From Paraburkholderia acidicola (lineage in GTDB: Bacteria > Pseudomonadota > Gammaproteobacteria > Burkholderiales > Burkholderiaceae): 64,000 bases of DNA. Location of the stretch: assembly GCF_002362315.1 (NCBI RefSeq), contig NZ_MTZV01000004.1:620001-684000 (forward strand), written 5' to 3'. Under the pieces are notes generated by a model. That model saw only the letters and a program-made list of their open reading frames with translations, was not told the origin of the DNA and ran no database searches. Shown here piece by piece: positions 10,481-19,245 of this stretch; positions within the stretch are counted from its first letter, which is position 1, and every line of letters begins with the position of its first letter. A program made the translations under genes and the position numbers.

Positions 10481-11593
10481 ATGAACCTCAAACATCAAAC
10501 ACTGCTTGCCCTCCCCTTCGTGCTGACCGCGTGCGGAGGAGGCATTCGGACTGCACCGCCCGCCTACACCGACGCACCGAAGATCATCATCGATTCCGAT
10601 TTCAATACCATGGGTGACGACGGCCAGCTCTTCGCCATGACAACCCAATTGATGGGACAAGGGAAGGTGAACCTGCTGGGTCTCACGGTCGTAACCGGCA
10701 ATGACTGGTTGCTCCAGGAGGAAGCCGACGCGCTAAAAGCGGTAGAGCGGATGGGCGTACAGAACACGGTCGGCGTGTACGGTGGTGCGGATTATCCGTT
10801 GCAGTACAACGTTGCGAGTATTCGTGCACAACAGGCTGCCAATCCGCAAGGCTATTTCGGCGCATGGAGCCGGCCGGAACCGACTGCGCAATCGCAGCTG
10901 GTCGCGCCGCCGGACGGCTTCGCGACGTCGACCAAATTGCAGGCGCAAAGCGCTGCGGACTTCATGATCCAGACCATCAAGCGCTATCCAAACCAGGTCA
11001 CCATTCTCGAGGTCGGACCGCCTACGAATCTTGCCACCGCGATCACTAAGGCACCGGAGATCGTGCCGCTGATCAAGCAGATCGTCTACATGGGCGGTGC
11101 GATGGCGGTACCAGGCAACGCAAACGCGGTGGGGGAACTGAACTGGTGGTTTGATCCGCTCGCGGTGCGCACGGTTCTGCAAACGACGATCCCTCAGAGC
11201 GTCATTCCACTCGACGTGACGAACACCGTGCCGCTGACGCAAACCATCTACAACGAGATCGTGAACAACCCGAGCAAGCAGACTGCGGTGACGAAGGTGT
11301 ACGGCACGATCAATGCGGGGGCGGTCGACGAGAACACCAATATTTACGATACCTTGACCATCGCCTACTTCATGAATCCGACCTACGCCGTGCAGACGAA
11401 AAGCGCCTACCTCGATATCGACACGACGAGTGGCGAGGACCAGGGGCACGTGACGGTGTATCCGGATCAACCGGCTGCAGGGGCTTCGCCGCAGAAGATT
11501 ACGTATGTCACGCAGTTCGACAACAACCGGTTCTTTAGTCTGTATGTCGATTTGCTGACGAGGCCGGTTCCGATCGTCGTGACTCTTCAGTAA
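10481..11593 (+). CDS. Nucleoside hydrolase-like lipoprotein
   Basis: The protein starts at ATG 10481 with a lipoprotein signal sequence whose lipobox is LTAC followed by GGG, so it is anchored in a membrane facing the periplasm. After it comes 'IIIDSDFNTMGDDGQ', the calcium-binding Asp cluster of inosine-uridine nucleoside hydrolases in slightly altered form, and further IUNH-like blocks ('VTGNDW', 'ILEVGPPTNLATAI', 'IVYMGGAM', 'WWFDPLA'). These enzymes split N-glycosidic bonds of nucleosides. At 370 residues it is a little longer than usual. An in-frame GTG at 10439 would bury the signal peptide and is not preferred. Fourteen base pairs separate it from the next gene. Confidence 0.85.
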   Translation: MNLKHQTLLALPFVLTACGGGIRTAPPAYTDAPKIIIDSDFNTMGDDGQLFAMTTQLMGQGKVNLLGLTVVTGNDWLLQEEADALKAVERMGVQNTVGVYGGADYPLQYNVASIRAQQAANPQGYFGAWSRPEPTAQSQLVAPPDGFATSTKLQAQSAADFMIQTIKRYPNQVTILEVGPPTNLATAITKAPEIVPLIKQIVYMGGAMAVPGNANAVGELNWWFDPLAVRTVLQTTIPQSVIPLDVTNTVPLTQTIYNEIVNNPSKQTAVTKVYGTINAGAVDENTNIYDTLTIAYFMNPTYAVQTKSAYLDIDTTSGEDQGHVTVYPDQPAAGASPQKITYVTQFDNNRFFSLYVDLLTRPVPIVVTLQ

Positions 11594-11607
11594 AGGCGCT
11601 TAAATCC

Positions 11608-12768
11608 ATGACTGAGACACCGAGTACATCGTATGCCGCTCGCGCATTACGCCTGATGGTCGCCGTGTCTCTGCTAGGAGTGGTGTTCGACATGCCCATT
11701 GCACATTCTGCGCAGGATCAGGCAATCTCCGGTCCGAGTTTCTTATGTGGGTCTGCGGGCACCGCCATCGAAAGGATGATCTGTAGCGATCCGGAGCTTG
11801 CTGCGCGCGACCGAACCATGGCGACACTGTTCGCGGCGTCTCATACAGATGCCCTTGGTGGAGGCATGTCTCAACAGCAAAGCCTGCAACGAAAGTGGCT
11901 AAAGACGCGCAGTGAGGAGTGTTCGAAGGGTGAGATGCGCTCGTGCCTTCTCACCGAATACGATGCGCGGTTCAACGAACTGGCGGTTGCGGCGCTTTTC
12001 CAGGCGCCTGATGTCGCTCTGACAGAACTGGCCCGAGAAAGTCCGAAGTCCGCACCGTTATACGAGGCCATTTATCGCTATGCAACCATCGAGGACAAGG
12101 TCGATCGAGTAAAGAGCGTGGAGAATCTGATAGAACCCGCGTTCAATGAGTTTCATGACAAACCGTGGGCAGAGCCTATGTCCGATGTCGCAGACGCACA
12201 TGAAGCCGCGTCATCGGACGAAAACTTTTCCGCATTCCTCGACGTTGCATCGATCGGCAACCATCCACTTACGATGCCCTGTTCGGCACTTGTGCGTCGT
12301 CCCGGATTGATCGAAGTTCTGGACGCGGCATACGGCGGAGCAATCGATAATCAACTGCTTTGGAGCGACTGCGAGGCGATGACTCCGAAACTGGAAACTG
12401 TGGATCGCCTGACGAAAGCCGCCGTGTCAGCCCAACCGTTCTGCCCAGGTACGATCCGGTTTAGTCTCGCACGTAGCTTCGAGAAAACGCTGGTCGCTGT
12501 TCGCTTGCATCGTACCGATTTATGGAGGGCTAAAAATCTCGATGTGAGTCCCACAGATCAGGATGAAAGCAATGACGACCCTAAACAGGACGTGGACGAA
12601 TCGCATTTCTTCGCGAGACATCCTGCGTCAATTCGTCAAGCGATCGATGAGCTGGCGAAGTACTACACGGCCCATTTCGATGTCCCCTCCGCCCTCGCCA
12701 GAGAGCAGGCAGCGAAGGCAGTCAGTGCAATCATCTTTGGCGCCTACGATCTTTGCGAGTGGGGTTGA
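11608..12768 (+). CDS. Secreted protein with LprI/DUF1311-like N-terminal domain
   Basis: A 386-residue protein with an N-terminal hydrophobic signal segment (about residues 13-33, ending near 'AHSAQ'). It then shows the pattern 'PSFLCGSAGTAIERMICSDPELAARDRTMATLF' interrupted here, with later 'RKWLKTRSEECS' and 'CLLTEYDARFNELA', which is the cysteine-paired arrangement of the LprI/DUF1311 family (lysozyme-inhibitor-like and related exported proteins). The remaining 250 residues are not recognisable. Function is unknown; location is probably periplasmic. It follows the nucleoside-hydrolase lipoprotein by 14 bp, so the pair may form an operon. Confidence 0.75.
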   Translation: MTETPSTSYAARALRLMVAVSLLGVVFDMPIAHSAQDQAISGPSFLCGSAGTAIERMICSDPELAARDRTMATLFAASHTDALGGGMSQQQSLQRKWLKTRSEECSKGEMRSCLLTEYDARFNELAVAALFQAPDVALTELARESPKSAPLYEAIYRYATIEDKVDRVKSVENLIEPAFNEFHDKPWAEPMSDVADAHEAASSDENFSAFLDVASIGNHPLTMPCSALVRRPGLIEVLDAAYGGAIDNQLLWSDCEAMTPKLETVDRLTKAAVSAQPFCPGTIRFSLARSFEKTLVAVRLHRTDLWRAKNLDVSPTDQDESNDDPKQDVDESHFFARHPASIRQAIDELAKYYTAHFDVPSALAREQAAKAVSAIIFGAYDLCEWG

Positions 12769-12971
12769 GGGGCGGTAACGCCACTTTCACGATTCGTTTG
12801 ATGCTGAATGACAAGGTAGCAAATCAGTGAAGCATTGCTTATACGCTTTGAGCGAAATTGCAGTACTCACGTTGCATAGTTCATATGCGATGTTTGAGTC
12901 GACGATATCGTCAAAAGAGTTTCACGGATCTTCGGCAAGCTATGCTCATTTTTTTCTTCCGGAGACAAGAT

Positions 12972-13553
12972 ATGCGCAATCGATTGCTGTTGCTCCTGCT
13001 GTGTTTTCTCCCTGTGCTGGGATGGGCCGATGATCACAAGCAACAAGATGGCCTCGCCGATACGACGGTACTGATCGTTCGCCATGCCGAGAAGCCCGAC
13101 AGTGGTTCGGGCTTGAGCGAACAAGGCGAGCAACGCGCGGTGGCTTATGCGGACTATTTCGATCCACTCAAGCTGAACGGCCAGCAACTCACTCCACAAG
13201 TGCTGATCGCAACGGAAGACAGCAAGCACAGCGATCGTCCTCGCCTGACCTTGACGCCTCTTTCGCAACGGCTTCAATTGCCTATCCAGCAGAACTACAG
13301 CGACGATGAAGCGGACGATCTGGTGCAATCGCTTCATCAAGAGAACAGTGCGAAGGTCGTCTTGATCGCCTGGCATCACGGCGAACTCGGCAACATGATC
13401 GACGACTTCGGGGGCGACTCCAAAAAACTACTCGGTCGCAAACAGTGGCCCGGCAGTGTGTATAACTGGCTGATCGTGCTGCACTTCGATCACAACGGGA
13501 AACTGGACCAAAGCCAACGGGTGGTGGAACATCTTCTGCCTGGCGATCAGTGA
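12972..13553 (+). CDS. Exported histidine phosphatase family protein
   Basis: From ATG 12972 (GGAGA just upstream) the 193-residue protein has a signal peptide ending 'LGWADD'. It then carries 'LIVRHAEKP', the RHG/RHAE phosphohistidine motif of the histidine phosphatase (phosphoglycerate-mutase) superfamily, and 'SEQGEQRAVAYADYF'. A second catalytic histidine is likely in 'LIAWHHGELGNM'. It is probably a periplasmic phosphatase of unknown substrate. An in-frame upstream start at 12858 would prevent export and has no ribosome binding site. Confidence 0.85.
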   Translation: MRNRLLLLLLCFLPVLGWADDHKQQDGLADTTVLIVRHAEKPDSGSGLSEQGEQRAVAYADYFDPLKLNGQQLTPQVLIATEDSKHSDRPRLTLTPLSQRLQLPIQQNYSDDEADDLVQSLHQENSAKVVLIAWHHGELGNMIDDFGGDSKKLLGRKQWPGSVYNWLIVLHFDHNGKLDQSQRVVEHLLPGDQ

Positions 13554-13570
13554 TCTGTCTTTCGACGCCT

Positions 13571-13594
13571 CGCCGATCCCGTTTTGGATCGGCG
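13571..13594. terminator. Bidirectional hairpin between convergent genes
   Basis: CGCCGATCC and GGATCGGCG form a perfect 9-bp stem around a CGTTTT loop, between the stops of the phosphatase and the SDR gene. There is no long T-run on either side. Confidence 0.6.
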
Positions 13595-13609
13595 TAGATA
13601 TCGCACGCG

Positions 13610-14608
13610 TCAGCGCGACATCTGCTCAATGCCCTGTTTCCAGCTCACTTTAGGCATATAGCCAAGATCACGACTCGCCTTGTCGTAGCGAATCGTAAAA
13701 GGCTTCCCAATCAATCTGAGCATCTGACGCGTGATAGGCGGCTCACCCCGGAGACGGAAAAGACGCCACACGCCAGCCATGAGACCTGCGATCGTCCACG
13801 CCATACGAAAAGACACTGACTTGTCCGAGGCTGTCACGTTGCGGGTTGCAAGCAGATCGCTCAAGATGCTTTTCAGCGTACCTGTCTCAGCGTCGGCGAC
13901 GAAATACGCCTCGCCACCACGACCGTGATCGGCGGCGAGAATCAAGGCTTCGACAAGATTGTCGACGTGGCAGGTCGAGGTGGGCTGTACCCCTTCGTCG
14001 ACCCATTGCCAGTTCCCAGCCTTGACGGTTTCCACCATCTGATCGAGCATCGGCATGCCTGCGCCCCAGATCATCGGTGGCCGGATCGCGATTGTCTCGA
14101 GCCCCTCGCGTCGGCCGTTCGCAGCAAGCAGTACCCTTTCCGCTTCCGCTTTGGATGACCCGTACGGTGCGAAACTTCGCATCTGAAGAGGAAGACTTTC
14201 GTCCGCTTCCAGTATCGGCTCGGGGTCGCCCATTACGACCGCTGCGGCACTCACCGCGATGACTTTCCGAATGGATCGAACTGTTGCCGCGGCTTCAACG
14301 ATGGCTTGCATACCACCAACATTGACCTCGTCAAACGCTTTGCGCTCGCCCCAAAGCTTGAAGTGTGCGGCAACGTGAAAGACCGCTTCGCTGCCGGTCA
14401 TCCCTTGTAACAGCGCTTTTCGGTCGCTGAGTCCGCCTGCGACAGGGATCGCGCCGATCGCCCTGACCGCCGCCATCGCAGCCTCGCTTCTAGCCAGGGC
14501 ACGGACCTCCCAGCCTCGCTCGACCAGCGACTGGATCAGCCGCTTCCCTACAAACCCGGATCCTCCGGTGACAAAGGCTGTGCGGTGTGTACTGCTCGCG
14601 TTATTCAT
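13610..14608 (-). CDS. NAD(P)-dependent epimerase/dehydratase (extended SDR)
   Basis: A 332-residue Rossmann-fold oxidoreductase. The cofactor loop is 'VTGGSGFVGKRL' at the N-terminus and the catalytic YxxxK motif is present as 'YGSSK'. The C-terminal part ('GEPPITRQMLRLIGKPF...') resembles 3-beta-hydroxysteroid dehydrogenase-like and dihydroflavonol-reductase-like SDRs. The substrate is unknown. It is divergently transcribed from a TetR regulator with a perfect 13-bp-arm palindrome between them, so it is the likely main target of that repressor. Confidence 0.87.
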   Translation of the reverse strand: MNNASSTHRTAFVTGGSGFVGKRLIQSLVERGWEVRALARSEAAMAAVRAIGAIPVAGGLSDRKALLQGMTGSEAVFHVAAHFKLWGERKAFDEVNVGGMQAIVEAAATVRSIRKVIAVSAAAVVMGDPEPILEADESLPLQMRSFAPYGSSKAEAERVLLAANGRREGLETIAIRPPMIWGAGMPMLDQMVETVKAGNWQWVDEGVQPTSTCHVDNLVEALILAADHGRGGEAYFVADAETGTLKSILSDLLATRNVTASDKSVSFRMAWTIAGLMAGVWRLFRLRGEPPITRQMLRLIGKPFTIRYDKASRDLGYMPKVSWKQGIEQMSR

Positions 14609-14656
14609 CGCTTGCTCCCATTGAGTTCATGGACGGCAGTGTACACGAACAACTAA

Positions 14657-14686
14657 CAACGAACAAAATCGTTATTTTGTTCGTTG
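14657..14686. promoter_or_regulatory. Palindromic TetR operator
   Basis: A perfect inverted repeat with arms CAACGAACAAAAT and ATTTTGTTCGTTG around the 4-base spacer CGTT. It lies in the short gap between the divergent SDR and TetR genes, the usual place for a TetR-family operator controlling both. Confidence 0.8.
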
Positions 14687-14724
14687 CTTCATTTCAACAA
14701 GAGATGCGATATCCTCACGGCACT

Positions 14725-15414
14725 ATGGAAACGACGAATACGACCCCACCCGATGACGACCCGCTCACGGCAGAGCGGATCCTCGATGCAGCCCGCACGC
14801 ATGTGCGGCGCTTCGGGGAGGCCAAGACGAACGTAGTGGACATTGCGCGCGTACTTGGCACATCGCACACCACGATCTACCGCCACTTCCGGTCTAAAGC
14901 CGAGGTATTCGACGCAATCGTCACGGCAGCAATGCGGGATGAGGAAGAACTGGCGCGCTCGTTCACTGGCACGCCGCAGCCTGCCTCCGAACGCTTGACG
15001 GGATTACTGCTCGCGCTGCACCGTCGCAAACGCGAGCGATTCGCCGAGGACCCCGAGCTGTACCAGCTTTATCGACGCGTCGTGGATGAGCGCCCGGACA
15101 TCGTTCGTGACTACGCGGTGGCCATTACCCGGCTGGTGGTCGAGATCCTCGCGGACGGTGTGCGCGAAGAGGAGTTTCAGATCGATGACGTTCAGGCTGC
15201 CGCCGAAGTCGTGCGCGATGCCGTCACGGTGTTCGTGCATCCGGCACATGTTGAAGCAGCGGCCAGGGCCGGAATCTCGATGGAGCCTGCGGCGCTTCGG
15301 GTAATCGCAACGCTCATTCGAGCGTTCACGGTTGGCGTTTCGTTTGCAGAGGCCGATTCGCAGAGTGGGAAAGCGAAGCGCCCGCGGAAGACGGCGGTTC
15401 GCAAAAAGGGCTAA
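14725..15414 (+). CDS. TetR/AcrR family transcriptional regulator
   Basis: The 229-residue protein has an N-terminal helix-turn-helix: 'AERILDAARTHVRRFG' followed by 'VVDIARVLGTSHTTIYRHFRSKAEVFDAI', the signature of TetR DNA-binding domains. The C-terminal half should bind a ligand. ATG 14725 is used because it lies outside the operator; ATG 14704 in the same frame is also possible and would leave only 17 bp to the palindrome. By position it represses itself and the divergent SDR gene. Confidence 0.9.
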   Translation: METTNTTPPDDDPLTAERILDAARTHVRRFGEAKTNVVDIARVLGTSHTTIYRHFRSKAEVFDAIVTAAMRDEEELARSFTGTPQPASERLTGLLLALHRRKRERFAEDPELYQLYRRVVDERPDIVRDYAVAITRLVVEILADGVREEEFQIDDVQAAAEVVRDAVTVFVHPAHVEAAARAGISMEPAALRVIATLIRAFTVGVSFAEADSQSGKAKRPRKTAVRKKG

Positions 15415-15448
15415 GGTTTAGCGCGAGCTGAATACACCAGGAAGAAAA

Positions 15449-16429
15449 ATGATCCGTTTCAGCTTTCTCTTCACTGCATTGTGTTTCGCGACATCACTGG
15501 TGCATGCAGCCGGTTTTCAGTTCATTGAGGTCCCGGGCAACGGATCGTTTCAGCCTCTCAAGGGGGCCGTCTGGTATCCATGTAAGCAACCGCCAGCCAA
15601 CGAGAAAGTGGGCCCCGTTGAACTGTCAGTGACCAGGGACTGTCCCGTCACAGGCGAGAAACTCCCTCTCGTCGTCATCTCGCATGGTAGAGGCGGCACG
15701 TTCCTCGACCATAGTGATACGGCAGCAGCGCTAGCCGATGCGGGTTTCGTAGTCGCTGCGATAAACCATCCTGGCGACAACGCGATGGACAAGACTCGCA
15801 TCAATGATTTCTCGGTATTCGTCGAACGACCCGCGGACATCAAGCGCCTGACCGATTTCATGCTTGGCTCGTGGAACGCCGCAGACAGGATCGACGCGAG
15901 CGACATCGGCATCTTCGGTTTCTCGCGCGGTGGATATACCGGGCTGGTCGCCATCGGCGCCAATCCACACTTCGGAAAAAATCTGCGTTCATGTGACGGA
16001 ATCGATACGCCGCTCTGCGATCAAGTGCGCAAAGGCGAACTTCCTGAACTCGCCCACGACGCACGTATCAAGGCGGCAGTGATTGCCGATCCCGTTAGCC
16101 TCTTCTTCACGCAGGACAGTTTTTCCAATGTGAAGATCCCCGTGCAACTTTGGAGGTCCGAGCTTGGCGGCGGCGGTGTAACGCCCGAGAGCGTGACCGC
16201 CATCATCGGCGAGCTACCGGCACACCCCGATGTTCACTTTGTGCCCGGTTCCCAGCATTTTTCCTTCATGGCGCCGTGTTCAGCTGAGTTCATGCAGTTG
16301 GCACGTGAAGTCTGTATCGATGGACCAAAGTTCGATCGCGTCGCCTTTCACAGGGAATTCAACGCTGAGGTGCTTGCGTTTTTTCGGAAGCACCTGACAC
16401 ATGCGGGTAGTGCGCCAGGATCCAGATAG
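15449..16429 (+). CDS. Exported alpha/beta hydrolase (dienelactone hydrolase-like)
   Basis: The 326-residue protein starts with a signal peptide ending 'VHAAG'. The fold-typical 'LPLVVISHGRGG' (oxyanion region) and 'IGIFGFSRGGYTGL' (nucleophile elbow, Ser in GFSRGG) mark it as an alpha/beta hydrolase of the family containing dienelactone hydrolases and platelet-activating-factor acetylhydrolase-like proteins. A histidine in 'VPGSQHFSF' near the C-terminus may complete the triad. It is probably a periplasmic esterase. It follows the TetR gene by 34 bp and may be cotranscribed with it. Confidence 0.85.
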   Translation: MIRFSFLFTALCFATSLVHAAGFQFIEVPGNGSFQPLKGAVWYPCKQPPANEKVGPVELSVTRDCPVTGEKLPLVVISHGRGGTFLDHSDTAAALADAGFVVAAINHPGDNAMDKTRINDFSVFVERPADIKRLTDFMLGSWNAADRIDASDIGIFGFSRGGYTGLVAIGANPHFGKNLRSCDGIDTPLCDQVRKGELPELAHDARIKAAVIADPVSLFFTQDSFSNVKIPVQLWRSELGGGGVTPESVTAIIGELPAHPDVHFVPGSQHFSFMAPCSAEFMQLAREVCIDGPKFDRVAFHREFNAEVLAFFRKHLTHAGSAPGSR

Positions 16430-16526
16430 TCGGCATTCGATCATATGGTTCTGCGAGCGCGGTATTCCAGACCCTGACAGTTCATCACGCACTGAAACGT
16501 ATCCCTAGGTATCGCGTCAAGAATGC

Positions 16527-17150
16527 ATGACATCGAACCTCTACGAGACCGTCATGCAGACCGCCATTGCCGAACTACCCGTCCTGTATTTCGGAACTCC
16601 CGTGGCGTTGATTTCAAGTGTGAATCCCGGCGGGGAAACGAACCTGAGTCCCATTTCTTCGTACTGGGCGCTATCGGACACAATCTTGATCGGCTTGAGC
16701 ACAACGGGTCGATGCTATCGCAATGTGCTCCAACGCCCGGAAGCGGTGCTCAATTTGCCGGATGCCTCGCTGTGGAAGAATGTTGAAGCGATTGCAGCCA
16801 CGACGGGCTCCGAGATCGTGCCCGACGACAAGAAACAGATGGGCTATCGATTCGAGCGCGACAAGTTTCAATGCGCGGATTTAAGCACCAGGGCAAGCGA
16901 ATGCGTAGCACCCGATCGGGTTGCGGAATGTCCGGTTCAAATCGAGGCGAAGGTCGTTCGCATTCACAAGATCGGGAGCGACGACGATCAGATGGTTGCC
17001 GCGGAACTGAAGGCTGTGCGTGTCCACGTTCACACGCGATTGCTGACACCGGGTGGCCGGATCGATGTCGATCGATGGAAGCCGTTGCACCATGTCTTTC
17101 GACACTACTACACACTTGGCAGTTGGCTGGGCAAGAACTTCCGGGCGTAG
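16527..17150 (+). CDS. Flavin reductase-like domain protein
   Basis: A 207-residue cytoplasmic protein with the layout of the flavin reductase-like FMN-binding fold: 'VALISSVNPGGETNLSPISSYWALSDT' near the N-terminus, where the flavin phosphate and ring are bound, and 'GRCYRNVLQRPEAVLNLP' after it. Proteins of this fold either supply reduced flavin to monooxygenases or act on other substrates. No obvious partner oxygenase is adjacent. It is a lone gene with about 100 bp before it and a convergent DoxX gene after it. Confidence 0.8.
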   Translation: MTSNLYETVMQTAIAELPVLYFGTPVALISSVNPGGETNLSPISSYWALSDTILIGLSTTGRCYRNVLQRPEAVLNLPDASLWKNVEAIAATTGSEIVPDDKKQMGYRFERDKFQCADLSTRASECVAPDRVAECPVQIEAKVVRIHKIGSDDDQMVAAELKAVRVHVHTRLLTPGGRIDVDRWKPLHHVFRHYYTLGSWLGKNFRA

Positions 17151-17180
17151 CGGGCCCGATATCGAAGTACTCAGCCGTTC

Positions 17181-17525
17181 TCAACCACGAAGCGCCACAG
17201 TAGCCACAACGAGCGCCGAGAAGACCACTGCTGGCGCGAGATGCGCGAACGGCTCCCGGTTTCGCAGCAACGTGAAGAGTGCGCCAATCATGATCGCGCC
17301 GGCCAGCGCCAGGCCGAGCACTCTGGTGTGTTGCCCAAAAAGAAGCGCCGCACTGAGCAGCTCAAGCGTGCCACAGAGCAAACGAAACCATGCCGGGTAA
17401 CCCCAGCGTGCAAAGTCCCGCTTCACTGCGCCGCGTCCCGTGAGATTGATCACGCCAGCAACCGCGAACAGAACCGCTACGATGATCGCGAGAATCGATT
17501 CGAAAGAAGCACTGTTCCACGCCAT
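17181..17525 (-). CDS. DoxX-family membrane protein
   Basis: From ATG 17525, chosen because AAGGAG lies 7 bp before it, this 114-residue protein has four hydrophobic segments and the 'VLFAVAGVINLTG' and 'RLLCGTLELLSAALLFG' blocks of DoxX-like proteins. Functions in this family range from quinone-linked oxidoreductase subunits to unknown membrane roles. It follows the SDR gene directly with only 2 bp between, so both belong to one TetR-controlled operon. Confidence 0.82.
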   Translation of the reverse strand: MAWNSASFESILAIIVAVLFAVAGVINLTGRGAVKRDFARWGYPAWFRLLCGTLELLSAALLFGQHTRVLGLALAGAIMIGALFTLLRNREPFAHLAPAVVFSALVVATVALRG

Positions 17526-17527
17526 GG

Positions 17528-18463
17528 TCATGCTCCTTCTGTTTGCTGAAAGTGCTTTTGCGCCGAGAGGTCCGCAATCAGGCCTGGGCCATGCGGCTTC
17601 CACGCAAGCACTTGCCGGGCGTGCTGGCCGCTTACTGTCTGATCGAGCGCCAGGGCGTCAGCGAACGGTCCAAGCGATTGACGGGCATCGTCGAGCGGCC
17701 AGGGTTCGACACGATCGGCGCCGACCGAGGCCCGAATCGCTTCACCGATTTCGGCAACGGCGACGGCATCTTCTGCGACGACGTTGAAGATCTGTCCCGC
17801 GACCCGACCGTCCCCACTCGCCGCCCGCTCCGCCGCGCTCACGTACGCGGTGGCGAGATCATCGACGTGCACGGCAGGCCAGTGGTTTCGACCATCGCCG
17901 ACCACCCTCACACTGCCGGTCTGACGGGCCATGCCAGCGAGCATGCCGAAGACGCCGCCGCCGTAGCCGTGCACCATCGCCGGCCTGAGAATCACTGCAG
18001 CAATCGAGCGGCGCGCGGCTAGCGCGAGTACCTGTTGCTCCACTGCGGGCCGCCAGGCGATGAGTGGTGTCGGGTTCAGTGCCGATGCTTCAGTCGCGGG
18101 TTCCCCCTCCGTATTGCCGTAGACCCAGATCCCCGACGTGTAGACAAACGCCGCGCCCGGATGCAGATGCGAAAGCATCGCTAGAGCCGCGGCCTCATCG
18201 GCAGCGGCGGCGGATGCATCGTTGGTCGACGCGGTGTGCACCACGCCATCGGCGGCACCGGCAGTCGCGGCGAAAGACTGTGGCTCGCGCAGATCGCCGG
18301 AATGCAGGGTCGCGCCAAGACGTGCCAGTGCAACGGCGGCCGCCGAGCCGTCCTCGCGCACCAGCGCCGTCACCTGATGGCCGAGGCTGATTGCCTTGCG
18401 CACAACAGCTTGCCCGATGAAGCCAGTACCACCTGTGATGAACAGTTTCAAAGCGTTCTCCAT
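17528..18463 (-). CDS. NAD-dependent epimerase/dehydratase family protein (atypical SDR)
   Basis: The 311-residue protein has the Rossmann cofactor loop 'ITGGTGFIGQAV' and the extended-SDR block 'FVYTSGIWVYGNT'. At the place of the usual YxxxK pair the sequence reads 'LIAWRPAVEQQ', so the catalytic tyrosine and lysine seem to be missing, as in some atypical SDRs used for sensing or binding. It is transcribed divergently from a TetR regulator and is followed at once by a DoxX gene. Confidence 0.83.
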   Translation of the reverse strand: MENALKLFITGGTGFIGQAVVRKAISLGHQVTALVREDGSAAAVALARLGATLHSGDLREPQSFAATAGAADGVVHTASTNDASAAAADEAAALAMLSHLHPGAAFVYTSGIWVYGNTEGEPATEASALNPTPLIAWRPAVEQQVLALAARRSIAAVILRPAMVHGYGGGVFGMLAGMARQTGSVRVVGDGRNHWPAVHVDDLATAYVSAAERAASGDGRVAGQIFNVVAEDAVAVAEIGEAIRASVGADRVEPWPLDDARQSLGPFADALALDQTVSGQHARQVLAWKPHGPGLIADLSAQKHFQQTEGA

Positions 18464-18492
18464 GGATTACCTGCGAAGTTGAATCGTCATAC

Positions 18493-18548
18493 AACGAGAC
18501 TTGTCAGTCTCGTTTTCGCAAACATAAACGAGACTACCCAGTCTTGTC
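18493..18548. promoter_or_regulatory. Two tandem 22-bp TetR operators
   Basis: The first site (18493-18514) is AACGAGACT, spacer TGTC, AGTCTCGTT, a perfect palindrome. The second (18527-18548) is AACGAGACT, spacer ACCC, AGTCTTGTC, matching the first with two changed bases in the right arm. Their centres are 34 bp apart. Both lie between the divergent SDR-DoxX operon and the TetR gene. Confidence 0.8.
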
Positions 18549-18579
18549 AACCATTCGCCGATCTGTTATTTCTCTCGCC

Positions 18580-19197
18580 ATGGACACTTCTTCTCTCCCC
18601 GGCCTGAGCCCGCTGCAATGTCGCAAGCGGTCTGCAATCCTCGACGGCGCGAAAACCGTTTTCTTACGCGACGGTTTCGGTCTGGCAACCATGGACGATG
18701 TCGCCGCGGCCGCCGGCGTGGGCAAACAGACGGTCTACCGCCACTTCAAATCAAAGGAGGCGCTCTTCGTGGGTCTGGTGAGCGCGATGTGCGCTCAGGA
18801 GGGCGCGCTGCTTGCCAGCGCTCAAGGCGAACCATCCGCAGACGCACCGGAAGGCACACCTGAAGTCGCGTTGCGCGAGTTGGGATGGTCGCTGGCACGC
18901 AGCCTGATCACAACGGACAATCTGCGGCTTTACCGGGCCATCGTGGCTGAGGCCGAGCGTCTTCCGGAACTTGGCCGCGTGTTTTACGAAAGTGGCGCAA
19001 AGGTCGTCCGTGCCTTCGCCGCAAAAATTCTGCGCGAGCGATTTGACGAATCGACTGCGGCATTGCGGGCAGCGACATTCGTTCAGCTGGTGCTGGGCGA
19101 CGCGTATCTGGAACTGTCGATTGGCTTCACGGTGCCCGATGTTGACGCGCGCTTTGCGCTGCAGATTGACGAGGCGGTAGCGGCGGCACTTCGCTAG
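18580..19197 (+). CDS. TetR/AcrR family transcriptional regulator
   Basis: From ATG 18580 the 205-residue protein shows the TetR DNA-binding domain: 'RKRSAILDGAKTVFLRDGFGLATMDDVAAAAGVGKQ' broken here, then 'TVYRHFKSKEALF'. The C-terminal domain ('AFAAKILRERFDESTAALRAATFVQLVLGDAYLEL') fits the AcrR/TetR_C group. The two operator palindromes upstream suggest it represses its own gene and the divergent SDR-DoxX operon. The organisation copies that of the other TetR/SDR pair 4 kb away. Confidence 0.9.
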   Translation: MDTSSLPGLSPLQCRKRSAILDGAKTVFLRDGFGLATMDDVAAAAGVGKQTVYRHFKSKEALFVGLVSAMCAQEGALLASAQGEPSADAPEGTPEVALRELGWSLARSLITTDNLRLYRAIVAEAERLPELGRVFYESGAKVVRAFAAKILRERFDESTAALRAATFVQLVLGDAYLELSIGFTVPDVDARFALQIDEAVAAALR

Positions 19198-19245
19198 GGA
19201 CGCCTACAGAAGAGGGGTCTATGCGCCCCCCACACCCGGCCCACT

